This document shows positions 9,371 through 20,307 of a stretch of DNA of 64,000 bases, one piece after another. A model generated the notes under the pieces. That model worked only from the letters and a program-made list of their open reading frames with translations. It did not search any database and was not told the DNA's origin. This DNA is from Pseudomonas capeferrum. GTDB taxonomy: Bacteria; Pseudomonadota; Gammaproteobacteria; Pseudomonadales; Pseudomonadaceae. Within the stretch, counting starts at the first letter, position 1; every line of letters starts with the position of its first letter. The position numbers and the translations under genes were made by a program. The stretch lies in contig NZ_JAAMQM010000003.1 of the NCBI RefSeq assembly GCF_013523055.1, positions 186,001-250,000 of the forward strand, written 5' to 3'.

Positions 9371-10453
9371 TCATCGATCCACACGGTGCTTCAGCACGCG
9401 GTACAGCGTTGTGCGCGAGAGCCCCAGCACTTTCGCAGCCTGGCTGATATTGCCGCCACATTGACGCACGACGTCCAGAACATGCTGCGCAGCTCTGTCA
9501 CGCATAGACCCGCTCTCGCCCACTGCGGGGTCTTGGGTCAGGCTGTTTTGGGTATCGACTCCACAAGCCTTGGTATAGAACACCACGCCGGTGCGAAGTC
9601 TGGTTTTAAGGCAATAGCCTTGGGTGACAACGAAGCCATCGGCAAACAGGTCCGCTAGATTACAGCGCGTGTTGAAGACGTCGATCGGATCCAGCATCTG
9701 AAGCCCGTTACGAGTAGCTGCCAACACATCACCATACGCATTGACGGCTATCAGGCCTGCCAAATGGGTGTCGATGAACGCGGCGTCATAGTGAATCTTG
9801 AAAACCGTGTTCGGCTGATGCGCCGCCAGGAACAGGCGATTTTCGGTCTTCATCGCCGTGCTTTGCAGTTTGTGTTCGACCAGACGCGATTTGAAGGTCT
9901 CACTCCCGGTGACATTGAGCACTCCAACGAGCGTTCCCCACGGGCCCCATACCGGTACGGCGCAGCAAAACATGTCAGCGAACTCGTCCAGATAATGCTC
10001 CGGCCCAACCAAGGTCACGGGCATCTGTTCGCGCAGGGCACACGCAGGCGCCGTGGTGCCTACATCACGCTCCTCAATACGCCGCCCGACGTGAAGCGCG
10101 AACGATCGCGATGCTGGATTGGCGCCATGGCGCGCCCTGATGATGATGCTGCGTGCATTGGTGCAGTACGCCGCCCAATGTTCTCCCCCGAACGATTCCC
10201 AGATGGCGTCGATCTCGTGTCCGACAATGGCGGCAAATTCACGATCGGCGTCGTCGATGATGAATTGAGGGTAGTCCGGTCCGGCCAATAGACGATCGCT
10301 CCTCTTGAGCCCAAAGTCATGGCTGCGCTGCCATGATGCTAAGAGGTAGGGCGCGATGGTTGGGTCGGATACCGGCACACCGTTGACGATGGCGTGCTTG
10401 GCCGCGAGTACTCGCATCCGATAGCAGTCACCTAGAGCTTCATTTTGGTGCAT
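9371..10453 (-). CDS. AcoR-like regulator with GAF and Fis-type HTH but no AAA+ domain
   Basis: 360 residues. The N-terminal two thirds resemble the GAF sensor part of AcoR-type activators (PYLLASWQRSHDFGLKRSDR near the start; CCAVPVWGPWGTLVGVLNVTG in the middle). The C terminus is a Fis-type helix-turn-helix, GGNISQAAKVLGLSRTTLYR. Classical AcoR proteins are about 600-670 residues and carry a central sigma54-activating AAA+ domain; no Walker A or GAFTGA motif is present here. It should therefore not activate sigma54 directly. It is divergent from the GMC oxidoreductase gene with 175 bases between, so it may regulate the alcohol/aldehyde and isoeugenol genes. That role is inference. Confidence 0.7.
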   Translation of the reverse strand: MHQNEALGDCYRMRVLAAKHAIVNGVPVSDPTIAPYLLASWQRSHDFGLKRSDRLLAGPDYPQFIIDDADREFAAIVGHEIDAIWESFGGEHWAAYCTNARSIIIRARHGANPASRSFALHVGRRIEERDVGTTAPACALREQMPVTLVGPEHYLDEFADMFCCAVPVWGPWGTLVGVLNVTGSETFKSRLVEHKLQSTAMKTENRLFLAAHQPNTVFKIHYDAAFIDTHLAGLIAVNAYGDVLAATRNGLQMLDPIDVFNTRCNLADLFADGFVVTQGYCLKTRLRTGVVFYTKACGVDTQNSLTQDPAVGESGSMRDRAAQHVLDVVRQCGGNISQAAKVLGLSRTTLYRVLKHRVDR

Positions 10454-10628
10454 AAGGGGGTTTCCAAAGGCTGACTCTGGCCCGACTGTTCATATTTGTA
10501 ACATCTAAACATCGAAACCGCTGGCTTAAACGATTCTTGATTTCTGAGCTCGCTACCGATGTCTGATAGGCAGTACGCTATCCCCCCCTCGATACTCACC
10601 CGTTCAAGAGCAATCTGCGGTGGGTAAA

Positions 10629-12224
10629 ATGACAACGACAAGCTATGATGTGCTGATTGTGGGAAGTGGTGCTGCCGGATGCGTGGTGGCCAGTTATCTG
10701 GCCGAGAACAGTGACGCCAGCATCGCCGTGATCGAAGCGGGCGGCAGAGATTCGGACCCGCTGATCCATATTCCTGCGGGTTTTGGCACCATCCTGGCCA
10801 AGGATAAACACGTATGGCCCCATTCAACCATTGCCCAGCATGGCACCGAGCGACGCTTTCGCTCCGGCAAGGTGCTGGGAGGCGGCACGTCGGTAAATGC
10901 CATGGCGTATGTGCGGGGTCAAAAACGCGACTTCGATGCGTGGGACCAAGCCACCGCAGGTGACGGGGACTGGAACTACGCCAGCATGTGGCGTGCCTTC
11001 ATCGAGCAAGAAAAAAACGACACGTTCCACAACGAACATCATGGCACCCAAGGCACTCTGTCGGTGCAGTTGCCCAAAGGGATCAACGAACTGAACCAGT
11101 ATTGCCTGAAGGCATTTCAGGAATACGGCCTGCCCTACAATCCGGATTACAACGGCGCCAGCCAGATCGGTGTGTCACCGGTGCAATCGAATATCGAGAA
11201 CAGTCGCCGTTGCAGTGCGGTGGTCGCGCACCTGCGCCGTCATCTGGACAGCGGCCGTGTAACGTTGCTGACGAACGCAACGGTGACTCGCGTGCTGATC
11301 GATCAGCACCGCGCGGTAGGCGTCGAGATAATCAAGGGTGGGGCCACGCAGCAGATCCAGGGCAAACAGGTAATCCTCAGCGCTGGCGCCGTGCATAGCC
11401 CGAAGATTCTCATGCATTCCGGTATCGGGCCCAAGGCACAGCTGCAGGAGTTCGGCATCGAGGTGAAGGTCGACTCCCCCGGCGTGGGCGAAAATCTCCA
11501 CGACCACCCTATCGTGCCGCTCAGTGCCTATGTAAAGGGAAACCTGGGCTACCAAAGCGCGGCTCAAGGCCTTGGGACGCTGAAGGCAGGGATCCGTTAC
11601 GTACTGACCAAAGATGGGCCGGCCGCAGGCAGTGGCATCGAGACCGTCAGCTATTGGGACCCCCTGAACTTTCAAGGCGAGCCGACGGTTCAGTGCTATC
11701 ACGTACCGATCATTTCTCAAGACGGTTTGAGCCCTACCGGTTCGCGCCCTGGCGTGACCTTCGAGTTGGTGGTGTTGCAGCCAAAAAGCCGCGGCTGGGT
11801 ACGCCTGGCTGACGCTGACCCCACCTCTATGCCACTGATCAACCCGAACTTCATTGGCCACGAATACGATTTGAAAGTGGCCGTCGAGTCGGTCAAAGCC
11901 ATGCGTCATGTGCTGACTCAGCAATCGTTGGCGCCGGTGATCGACGAAGAAGTTTCACCGGGTCGCAGCGTGCAATCCGATGAGCAGATTGGCGACTGGG
12001 TCAAACGCGTCGCTACCACCATGTGGCACCCGGTCGGCACCTGCCGCATGGGCAAGGACGAAGGTGCCGTCGTTGATGGTCGCCTGCGCGTCAGAGGTGT
12101 AGAGCATCTGCGTGTCATCGATGCCTCGATCATGCCCAACATTACCAGCGGGAACACCAACGCGCCCACTCAAGCGTTGGCCCTGCACGCAGCTAAAATG
12201 CTTTGTGAAGATTACTTTCGCTGA
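10629..12224 (+). CDS. GMC-family FAD-dependent alcohol oxidoreductase
   Basis: 531 residues of the glucose-methanol-choline oxidoreductase family. It has a dinucleotide-binding motif VGSGAAG at residues 11-17, the GMC signature around GKVLGGGTSVNAMAYVRG, and a C-terminal catalytic region WHPVGTCRMG followed by NTNAPTQALAL. Such enzymes oxidise alcohols to aldehydes with an acceptor or O2. The ATG at 10629 is chosen over a GTG 9 bases upstream because GGTGGG sits just in front. It is followed after 49 bases by an aldehyde dehydrogenase, suggesting a two-step alcohol-to-acid oxidation, perhaps of an aromatic or phenylpropanoid alcohol. Substrate unknown. Confidence 0.8.
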   Translation: MTTTSYDVLIVGSGAAGCVVASYLAENSDASIAVIEAGGRDSDPLIHIPAGFGTILAKDKHVWPHSTIAQHGTERRFRSGKVLGGGTSVNAMAYVRGQKRDFDAWDQATAGDGDWNYASMWRAFIEQEKNDTFHNEHHGTQGTLSVQLPKGINELNQYCLKAFQEYGLPYNPDYNGASQIGVSPVQSNIENSRRCSAVVAHLRRHLDSGRVTLLTNATVTRVLIDQHRAVGVEIIKGGATQQIQGKQVILSAGAVHSPKILMHSGIGPKAQLQEFGIEVKVDSPGVGENLHDHPIVPLSAYVKGNLGYQSAAQGLGTLKAGIRYVLTKDGPAAGSGIETVSYWDPLNFQGEPTVQCYHVPIISQDGLSPTGSRPGVTFELVVLQPKSRGWVRLADADPTSMPLINPNFIGHEYDLKVAVESVKAMRHVLTQQSLAPVIDEEVSPGRSVQSDEQIGDWVKRVATTMWHPVGTCRMGKDEGAVVDGRLRVRGVEHLRVIDASIMPNITSGNTNAPTQALALHAAKMLCEDYFR

Positions 12225-12267
12225 TCCGCGTGATGCTCATGTACATCCACTGAATCCGAAAAGGTGA

Positions 12268-13599
<1,332 letters not shown>

Positions 13600-13636
13600 A
13601 TTAAACAGCAACAACGCGAGACCGGGCAAGGTCAAC

Positions 13637-13661
13637 GGCAGGCATGCTTTGCAAGCCTGCC
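13637..13661 (+). terminator. Hairpin downstream of the class-3 aldehyde dehydrogenase
   Basis: GGCAGGC and GCCTGCC flank an 11-base centre that can extend the stem by three more pairs after one mismatch. It lies 38 bases after the stop codon. There is no T run behind it, so a Rho-independent terminator is only possible, not clear. Confidence 0.35.
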
Positions 13662-13834
13662 GTGATCGCAAGACTACAAAAACCATGACGAGTTCAATAA
13701 ATTAAACTGCGTGTACCTCAGTACCAACACTCTATAAGAATTCGTACTCGCAACCCGGAGACAGCAATAAACCCAACGGCTAGCATTCTCTAAACCTTTA
13801 AAAAGTCACCCCTATTAGCCTTGGGAGATATAGC

Positions 13835-15271
13835 ATGTGGAACAATAGCAGCCCCTTTTTACAAGGTATTCGCCAACCCCTCTCCAACGAGATCATCGCC
13901 GATGAACTTCGCATAGAAGGGACTGTGCCACCTGGACTGGAGGGCGTTCTTTTTCGAACCGGCTCCAACCAGCGTTGGGAGCCTGCTCGCCCTGATCGGT
14001 ACCACTGGTTCGACGGCGATGGCATGGTTCATGGGTTTTATATCAGCAATGGCGCTGTCAGCTACCGCAATAAATGGGTGCGCACCGAGGGTTTCAAGGA
14101 TGAAGAAGCAGCCGGCAGATCGCTCTACAACGGTATCTACGGGTCCTACGAACTAGCTCAAGCGCAGCTGGAACAGGGGCCCGCTACCGTCAAGCAAGTC
14201 GCCAACGTCAACGTCGTGGAAATCGACGGGCGCGTATTGGCTCTGCAAGAGGCGGGCAGACACTATTATGAACTTGACCGAAACACCCTGGAAACCATCG
14301 GCACCTTTGATTTTCACGGTGCAATTGATGCACCGGTTACCGCGCATATCCATACCGACGCTGCAAAAAATGAAATACTGTTATATACGGTCGAACCCGA
14401 AACCCGCCGGTTCGTCTGCGCACTGGCTGACAGGCAAGGGAACATCCTGAAACAGCACGTCGTTACACTCGACGCCCCCGCCTACATTCACGACTTCATG
14501 TTTACTGAAAACCATTTTGTCTTCTTCTTTGGGCCCATCAACTGGCATCCAGAATCATCCGACCGAGTCCCTGCAGGCAAATCGGCGTGGACGTTTGACC
14601 CAAAGCTGAGTAATCGAACCCTGGTGGTCCACCGCCAGACCGGTGCAACTCAATGGTTCACCGATGAAGCGTACCAAACCACACACTTCGTCAACGCCTA
14701 CGAGGAAGATGGCAAAATAATCGTCGACGGCTGCGTCAGTGACCTCCAATTTATCGATGACATAAAAGTCGAGAATTTCTTCCCGTTTCCGTTTCCTGAC
14801 ACTGGACGCTCGCCGTTTACACCTCCCGTGCTGTACCGCTGGACCTTGGATCTCGATGCCGGTCGGATGACACGAGCACGTGTCGGAGATTTCTCCGTCG
14901 AGTTTCCCAGGATCAACGAAAAACTCCTGGGTGCAAAACACCAATATGGCTACTTTGCCGGGGTGCATCAACCCAAAAGTGACAGCCACGATTTCAACTG
15001 CCTGATAAAGCATGACTTTATTTCCGGCAAAACCGAGTATCAAACGCTGGAAGGTGACAGGGACGTGTCCCCTGCCGAGCCGATATTCGTGGCCAAACCC
15101 GATGCGGTGAGTGAAGACGATGGCTGGTTGCTGGTCGTCTGGTGGGACCCGCAGACAAACAAAAGCGAACTGGTGATCCACGACGCGAGCGACTTCACCG
15201 GTGCACCATTGGCACGGGTAAAGCTGGATCATCATATCCCGCTGGGTTTTCATGGGAACTGGATCCCCTAA
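13835..15271 (+). CDS. iem: Isoeugenol monooxygenase (carotenoid-oxygenase family)
   Basis: 478 residues of the carotenoid cleavage/lignostilbene dioxygenase family, a beta-propeller with four histidines on Fe(II). Candidate ligands are H171 (VTAHIHTD), H219 (YIHDF), H284 (TTHFVNA) and H473 (LGFHGNW, five residues before the end). The length equals that reported for isoeugenol monooxygenase of P. nitroreducens. These enzymes split the propenyl side chain of isoeugenol with O2 to give vanillin and acetaldehyde. The vanillin-dehydrogenase-like gene converging on it supports this over general lignostilbene cleavage. A terminator-like hairpin follows at 15322-15360. No AraC-type iemR gene is seen next to it. 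Confidence 0.82.
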   Translation: MWNNSSPFLQGIRQPLSNEIIADELRIEGTVPPGLEGVLFRTGSNQRWEPARPDRYHWFDGDGMVHGFYISNGAVSYRNKWVRTEGFKDEEAAGRSLYNGIYGSYELAQAQLEQGPATVKQVANVNVVEIDGRVLALQEAGRHYYELDRNTLETIGTFDFHGAIDAPVTAHIHTDAAKNEILLYTVEPETRRFVCALADRQGNILKQHVVTLDAPAYIHDFMFTENHFVFFFGPINWHPESSDRVPAGKSAWTFDPKLSNRTLVVHRQTGATQWFTDEAYQTTHFVNAYEEDGKIIVDGCVSDLQFIDDIKVENFFPFPFPDTGRSPFTPPVLYRWTLDLDAGRMTRARVGDFSVEFPRINEKLLGAKHQYGYFAGVHQPKSDSHDFNCLIKHDFISGKTEYQTLEGDRDVSPAEPIFVAKPDAVSEDDGWLLVVWWDPQTNKSELVIHDASDFTGAPLARVKLDHHIPLGFHGNWIP

Positions 15272-15321
15272 CCCACCGGTAGCGTTCTAGCCGGGCGTCC
15301 TAGCAACAGCGACGCGCAACT

Positions 15322-15360
15322 GACTGCCCTGCAAATAACGTATCGCTGCGGGCAGTCTTT
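15322..15360 (+). terminator. Terminator after the isoeugenol monooxygenase gene
   Basis: GACTGCCC (15322-15329) pairs with GGGCAGTC (15350-15357), followed by TTT. It lies 50 bases past the stop codon, between convergent genes. Confidence 0.55.
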
Positions 15361-15368
15361 GTATGAAG

Positions 15369-15392
15369 GAACGCCCCTTGCGAGGGGCGTTC
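15369..15392. terminator. Hairpin between convergent iem and vdh genes
   Basis: GAACGCCCC pairs perfectly with GGGGCGTTC over a 6-base loop, 33 bases beyond the stop of the minus-strand aldehyde dehydrogenase. It could work on both strands, but there is no strong T run on either side. Confidence 0.5.
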
Positions 15393-15424
15393 ATGCCATA
15401 CGATCAGTCCACCAAACCCTGACC

Positions 15425-16900
15425 TTAAAACGGATAAGCGCGACGTTTGTGTTGCACCGAGATCCAGTGATCGCTGGTCAGCTCCGCGATGATCCATTCG
15501 CTGTTGAAGCGACCGATACCGCTGTTTTTCTCGCCGCCAAACATGTTGTTCGGATCATCATTGACCGAGATGTCATTGATGTGAGTCATGCCGGCTTCGA
15601 TCTGTTGAGCGAAACGCAGGCCCCGACCTTCATCCTTGGTGAACACCGCAGAAGACAAGCCGAACTCGGTCTGGTTGGCCAACTCCAGTGCATGTGCCTC
15701 GTCCCGCGCAGTGATGATCGGCGCTACAGGACAAAATTGCTCAGCCTGGGCCAGCTCACTCATGTTATCGACATTGACGAACACATGAGGCGGCAGTACC
15801 TGCCCCTGTGCAGCACCACCGAGCAGCAACTCGATACCTTCGGCTTTTGCCGCTTCGATACGGGCCACTGCACCCTCTAACTGACGACGGTTGATCAACG
15901 GGCCGATAACGGTGTCTGCCAGGTTCGGATCGCCGACCTTGAGCTGGCGCACACGCTCGACAAAAGCTTCGACGAAATCTTTTTGCAGCGAGGCGTCGAC
16001 GATGATGCGGTTGCTGCTCATGCATATCTGCCCTTGGTGCAGGAAGCGCCCGACGACCGCAGCATGTACCGCCAGATCCAGATCCGCGTCATCGAGCACG
16101 ACACACGGCGCGTTACCACCCAGCTCCAACCCTACGCGCTTGAGCGTGGGGCCAGTCACCGCCAAGGCACCGATATGCCGCCCAACGCGTGTCGAGCCGG
16201 TGAACGAGATGAATTTTGGAATCGGATGCAAGGTGAACGCATCACCCAGGTCAGCCACATCGCCCACTACGATGTTGAGGATGCCAGGGGGGAAGCCTGC
16301 TTCTTCGTAGATCTTGGCTAACAACAAGCCGCCAGTGACGGGCGTATCATCGGCCGGTTTGACCACGACCGCGTTCCCCAATGCCAGCGCGGGAGCGATC
16401 GAGCGGTTGGACAGATGCAGCGGCCAGTTCCAGGGGCTGATGACCCCTACTACGCCCAATGGCTTGCGATAGACGCGGCTTTCCTTGTCGGGGGTATCGA
16501 TGGGCAAAATTCGGCCTACCACCCTCGAAGGCATCGCCGCCGCGGTGATCATGGTCGAACGTACAGCCGCCCATTCGATCTCGGCTTTGGTGCGCGTGCT
16601 ACCGGACTCACGAATCAACCAGTCGACAATCTCTTCGTGGCGGGCGTCGAGCACATTCACCGCGCGCATGAACAACGCTGAACGCTCACCGGGCAGCGTC
16701 AACGCCCAGGCCTTTTGTGCGATGGCGGCAGCCTGGTAGGCGGCATCGAGATCTTGAGCATCGCCCAGCGAAATCTCGGTCAGCAGTTCGTTGTTGTAGG
16801 GGTTTCGGTTTTCCAGAACTTTACGGGTACTGCCGGAGCGCCAGGCGCCAGCGATGTATTGGCCAGTAAAACCCTGCCACAGTGGTGGACGGTCAGACAT
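15425..16900 (-). CDS. vdh: Vanillin (aromatic aldehyde) dehydrogenase
   Basis: 491 residues of the aldehyde dehydrogenase superfamily, oxidising an aldehyde to the acid with NAD+. The catalytic cysteine is C293 in QGQICMSSN; VGLELGGNAPCVV carries the general base and FTGSTRVGR the cofactor loop. The start at 16900 is chosen because GGAGAA precedes it; an upstream in-frame ATG 21 codons earlier lies inside the neighbouring gene. It begins 8 bases inside the end of the FUSC pump gene, so the two are co-transcribed. Convergence with the isoeugenol monooxygenase makes vanillin the likely substrate. The enzyme at 37566-39044 is a paralogue. Confidence 0.8.
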   Translation of the reverse strand: MSDRPPLWQGFTGQYIAGAWRSGSTRKVLENRNPYNNELLTEISLGDAQDLDAAYQAAAIAQKAWALTLPGERSALFMRAVNVLDARHEEIVDWLIRESGSTRTKAEIEWAAVRSTMITAAAMPSRVVGRILPIDTPDKESRVYRKPLGVVGVISPWNWPLHLSNRSIAPALALGNAVVVKPADDTPVTGGLLLAKIYEEAGFPPGILNIVVGDVADLGDAFTLHPIPKFISFTGSTRVGRHIGALAVTGPTLKRVGLELGGNAPCVVLDDADLDLAVHAAVVGRFLHQGQICMSSNRIIVDASLQKDFVEAFVERVRQLKVGDPNLADTVIGPLINRRQLEGAVARIEAAKAEGIELLLGGAAQGQVLPPHVFVNVDNMSELAQAEQFCPVAPIITARDEAHALELANQTEFGLSSAVFTKDEGRGLRFAQQIEAGMTHINDISVNDDPNNMFGGEKNSGIGRFNSEWIIAELTSDHWISVQHKRRAYPF

Positions 16901-18698
16901 GAGTATTCTCCGTTGATTCAAGGCAGTCAGCGCCTGGGATAGTTGTGTTTTGCAGCGTGGCAACCGCGTGGGTCACCCCGTGTTGATCAGCCACGCTGAG
17001 GGGAAATTTCTCGGCCCGGCCCTCAGCAACACGCTGGGCCATGGCCGTGCATTCGAATGCGCTCAACAGCAGCGTCGAGGCGCACTTCTCGATAGTGATC
17101 AGCCTCACCAACAGCACTGTGATTTGCCCATAGAGGCGTGACCGCATGGCGGCACTAGGCCCATTCGATATCTTTAGGGTCAGGTTCGCGATGCGTACTG
17201 CCAGGCGTTTACCCTCACTGCCAGGCGAGGAAGGCACTAACCACCGGTAGGTCAGTAACGCGATGACTACGCCCCCCAGGATCGCAACCATCTGCAACAG
17301 CGAATGTTCGATGCTGGTGTCAGTACTCAGGCTGGGCTGGGCGATCAACAAGAAGGTCATGTTCAGATCGATCGCCAACTTCGCCGTGCTGGGCCGAGCC
17401 ATCAGCCACGCGCCGGCCAGCAGAAAAGGCGCAATGACCAAGGCCAACTGCCAAGCGCTGGCGACATGAGGCAACAACCAGAACCGGCAACTCAGGCCCA
17501 ATACGGCGCCCACGCAGGAGCCCACCAGTACATCTTTCAACGCAGCATTAGCATGGCTATGGCTGGAAAACAGCGAGGCGAACAACACCGCCGTCATCAC
17601 CATCATCGGGCCATCCGCCCAAGCGAACGCCCACCACAGCGTAGTGGCGATGAGCAGCGCCACCAACGGCCTGGCTGCCGCCAGGCAAGCGCCCCGCCAA
17701 TCGTGCTGCCCCAGCATCTGCCGCGTCCTGGGGGCTGCGGACTCAGGCCTCTGCAGCGTGAATGCCACGTGTTCCAACTTGGCAGACAAGCCCGCAGCCC
17801 AAGGCTCGTCCTGTATTTGGCTGATGACCGCTTGCACCGCCGCAATGGCCGGAGCTCCCGGGGGGATCTGCGGTAGCTCGAGAGAGCGGTTCAGCTCCCC
17901 AACCTTACCCAAGTGCGTGGCCCATACGAGCAGCTCGAGGACCGCCGCGAGGGTGGCGCGAACATGCCGCGCACGCCGGCTCATCGCCCTGGAGCCCGCA
18001 GCAATTTGATCGAGGGAAAGATCGAACTCGGCGGCTTCCTGAAGGAGCGTGTTCAGCCGTTGCCGGCCTTGTGAAGTAGCGCCCCGAGCACAATGCAGGC
18101 TGTAGCGCACACTGGCCAGTACCCAGTCGTCGATTCGATTATCGAGCGTTTGCTGCGCTGCGCTGCTGACAGTAAACGCCCAGGCGAAGAACGCAGAGGC
18201 CAGGACGCCGATCACTGTGCAGTAAAACCGCCCCAAGGCGAGGTCCACGTCCAGGGTACGATCCTGCAGGCCGAACAACGCCACGATCGCAGCGGTGTAC
18301 CCCGCAAGCACACAGGCATAGTTGCGAAAGTGCCGAAACAGGTTTCCGACGCCTGCGCACAGGGCGACCCAACCGGCCAGTGCGAGCATAAGCCAATAAG
18401 GGTGGTCGAAAAAAATCGCCAGCAATATGCCGCCCGCCAGCGCACCGACCGCAGTGCCGATCAATCTTGCGGTCATGCGCCCGATCATCAGCTGCCGCGT
18501 AGGCTGCGCGACCAACCAAACCGTCATCGCTGCCCACCACGGGTGGTGAAGCTCGAGCATTTGCGCGATCACCAGGGCCAGCAGTGCGGCCAGGGTGGTA
18601 TGAGCGCTGAATATCAGCGAAGCCGCGGTGGGCGGTTTTAGCCAGGGCATCGGCTGACGCTTTACGCTCTGCCGAGGTTGATATAGCCACTTTCTCAT
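16893..18698 (-). CDS. FUSC-family inner membrane efflux protein (AaeB-like)
   Basis: 601 residues with two blocks of about five to six hydrophobic segments (roughly residues 25-180 and 340-500) separated by soluble stretches, the layout of FUSC/AaeB proteins, which are linked to aromatic carboxylic acid efflux. The ATG at 18698 is a tentative start; a longer form from 18785 and a shorter one beginning MPWLK are possible. The gene is coupled to the vanillin dehydrogenase by an 8-base overlap, so it may export excess vanillate or relieve aromatic stress. A partner membrane-fusion protein (AaeA type) is not adjacent. Confidence 0.72.
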   Translation of the reverse strand: MRKWLYQPRQSVKRQPMPWLKPPTAASLIFSAHTTLAALLALVIAQMLELHHPWWAAMTVWLVAQPTRQLMIGRMTARLIGTAVGALAGGILLAIFFDHPYWLMLALAGWVALCAGVGNLFRHFRNYACVLAGYTAAIVALFGLQDRTLDVDLALGRFYCTVIGVLASAFFAWAFTVSSAAQQTLDNRIDDWVLASVRYSLHCARGATSQGRQRLNTLLQEAAEFDLSLDQIAAGSRAMSRRARHVRATLAAVLELLVWATHLGKVGELNRSLELPQIPPGAPAIAAVQAVISQIQDEPWAAGLSAKLEHVAFTLQRPESAAPRTRQMLGQHDWRGACLAAARPLVALLIATTLWWAFAWADGPMMVMTAVLFASLFSSHSHANAALKDVLVGSCVGAVLGLSCRFWLLPHVASAWQLALVIAPFLLAGAWLMARPSTAKLAIDLNMTFLLIAQPSLSTDTSIEHSLLQMVAILGGVVIALLTYRWLVPSSPGSEGKRLAVRIANLTLKISNGPSAAMRSRLYGQITVLLVRLITIEKCASTLLLSAFECTAMAQRVAEGRAEKFPLSVADQHGVTHAVATLQNTTIPGADCLESTENTHV

Positions 18699-18791
18699 GT
18701 GTTGCCTGTTATCTCGGAGGTTGGCCAGGACGATCGCAGCGAGGGCCCAGCGAGATAGCTCAACTGCAAGCCGCCATCCCTGCACAGCCTA

Positions 18792-18819
18792 CCAAATAAA
18801 CCAATATCCTGCTATTTGG
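18792..18819. promoter_or_regulatory. Inverted repeat in the divergent FUSC/MFS promoter region
   Basis: CCAAATA (18792-18798) and TATTTGG (18813-18819) form a 7-base inverted repeat with a 14-base spacer, in the 229-base region between the divergent FUSC pump and MFS genes. It is a candidate operator; the regulator is unknown, with the IclR protein at 21161 one possibility. Confidence 0.4.
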
Positions 18820-18927
18820 GATTTGTGATGGTTTTCGCTTTACAGGATTTAATGCTCGTACTAGATTGAGCTCAGTCAAGGGCACACGCCTGCCCCCCGA
18901 CAACAAAAACAAGAAGAGGTACGCGTC

Positions 18928-20288
18928 ATGCACACCCCTATACTCAACAATCTGCTTTGCGATGTCGTGGACAACCGCCCTGTGAGCCGGTTGCAATATG
19001 AAGTAATCGCCCTATGCGTGCTGGTCGCCGTGCTCGACGGCTTCGACACCCAGATCATCGGGTTTCTGGTCACCGCGATATCTTCGACTCTGGGCGTGAC
19101 CCCACAGGCATTGGCGCCAGTGTTTGCAGTCGGCCTGTTCGGCTTGATGCTCGGCGCGCTGCTTCTGGCACCCATGGCGGATCGCCTGGGCCGCAAAAAA
19201 ATCCTCGTGGTGTCGATTCTGCTGTTCGGCACGTTCGCGGCGCTGACCGCCCTCGCGACCAGCGTCCGCAATTGCTGGTACTGCGGTTCCTGACCGGCAT
19301 TGGCCTGGGCGGCGCGATCCCCAACCTGGTGGCGCTGATTTCTGAATACAGCCCACGGCGCTATTCGCGCAGCGCGGTCACCCTGCTGTTCTGCGGAATG
19401 CCGCTAGGCGCGATGCTGGCCGGTTTGACCGTCGACCAACTGCTGCACACCTTGGGGTGGCAGAACCTGTTTCTAATCGGTGGCGCACTGCCGTTGCTGG
19501 TTGCCGGTGCCGTGGTGTGGCGCCTGCCTGAGTCAGTAGAATTCCTCAGCCGCAAGCCCAGCAATCGCGATGCAGTGAGCGCCATCATCCAGCGGCTCGC
19601 CCCCGGACTCACCGAGCTGCCAGCCAGCATCACCCGCGCACGCGCTGAAGTGGCGGCGTCGACCTCCCTGGGCCGGTTATTCACCGGCGGCATGTGGCGT
19701 CGCACCTTGTTGCTGTGGCTGCCCTACGCAATGAACCTGCTGATTCTGTACTTCATCATGAGCTGGATTCCGACGGTATTGGTGGCAGCCCATGCGCCCT
19801 TGAGCCTTGGCATACGGGCAATCATTCTGTTCAGCCTGGGCGGTGTGATCGGCTCGGTCATCCAGGGGGCGATGATGAATCGCTGGGGCGCTGCCAATGT
19901 GCTGACGACTGAGTTCGCCGGGTACCTGGCCATCGTCCTGGCGCTGAGCCAGCTGCCCGTCTCGCTCTACTCACTGTTCCCTGCCATGTTGATGCTGGGT
20001 GTGCTGGTGCAAGGCGCACAGGCGGGTCTCAATGCGTTGGCGGCAGAACTCTATCCACAGGAAATTCGCTCCACGGGCGTCGGTTGGGCACTTGGCGTCG
20101 GGCGAGTGGGTTCCATTACAGGGCCCGTTTGCGGCGGCTTGATGTTGGCAGCCGGCTGGGTTTTGACAGAGATCCTCAGCGCAGCGTTGGTTCCGGGGAT
20201 CATCGCGCTGACGGCGATTACCTTGCTACGACTTGACCCCGCGAGCAAACAACAACCCACACCCTCACAGTCTGTTACACATCATTGA
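18928..20288 (+). pseudogene. MFS aromatic acid transporter, frameshifted
   Basis: The first 115 or so codons give an AAHS-type transporter start (DGFDTQIIGFLV, then MADRLGRKKILVV). Near 19268 the frame breaks. The remainder continues in another frame, from LLVLRFLTGIGLGGAIPN to the end at 20288, giving a normal total length of about 450 residues. Restoring one C in GTCCGCAATTG would rejoin the frames as TSVPQLLVLRF. This is either a true one-base deletion or a base-calling error in a C run. GAGG precedes the ATG. It heads a plus-strand set with an FAH hydrolase, an IclR regulator and a flavin hydroxylase. Confidence 0.75.
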
Positions 20289-20307
20289 TGCAACCAGAGG
20301 CATACCC

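Noticed and set aside
10454..10628. Sigma54 promoter between the AcoR-like gene and the GMC gene
   Set aside because: No convincing GG-N10-GC pair is present, and the regulator lacks the AAA+ domain needed for sigma54 activation.
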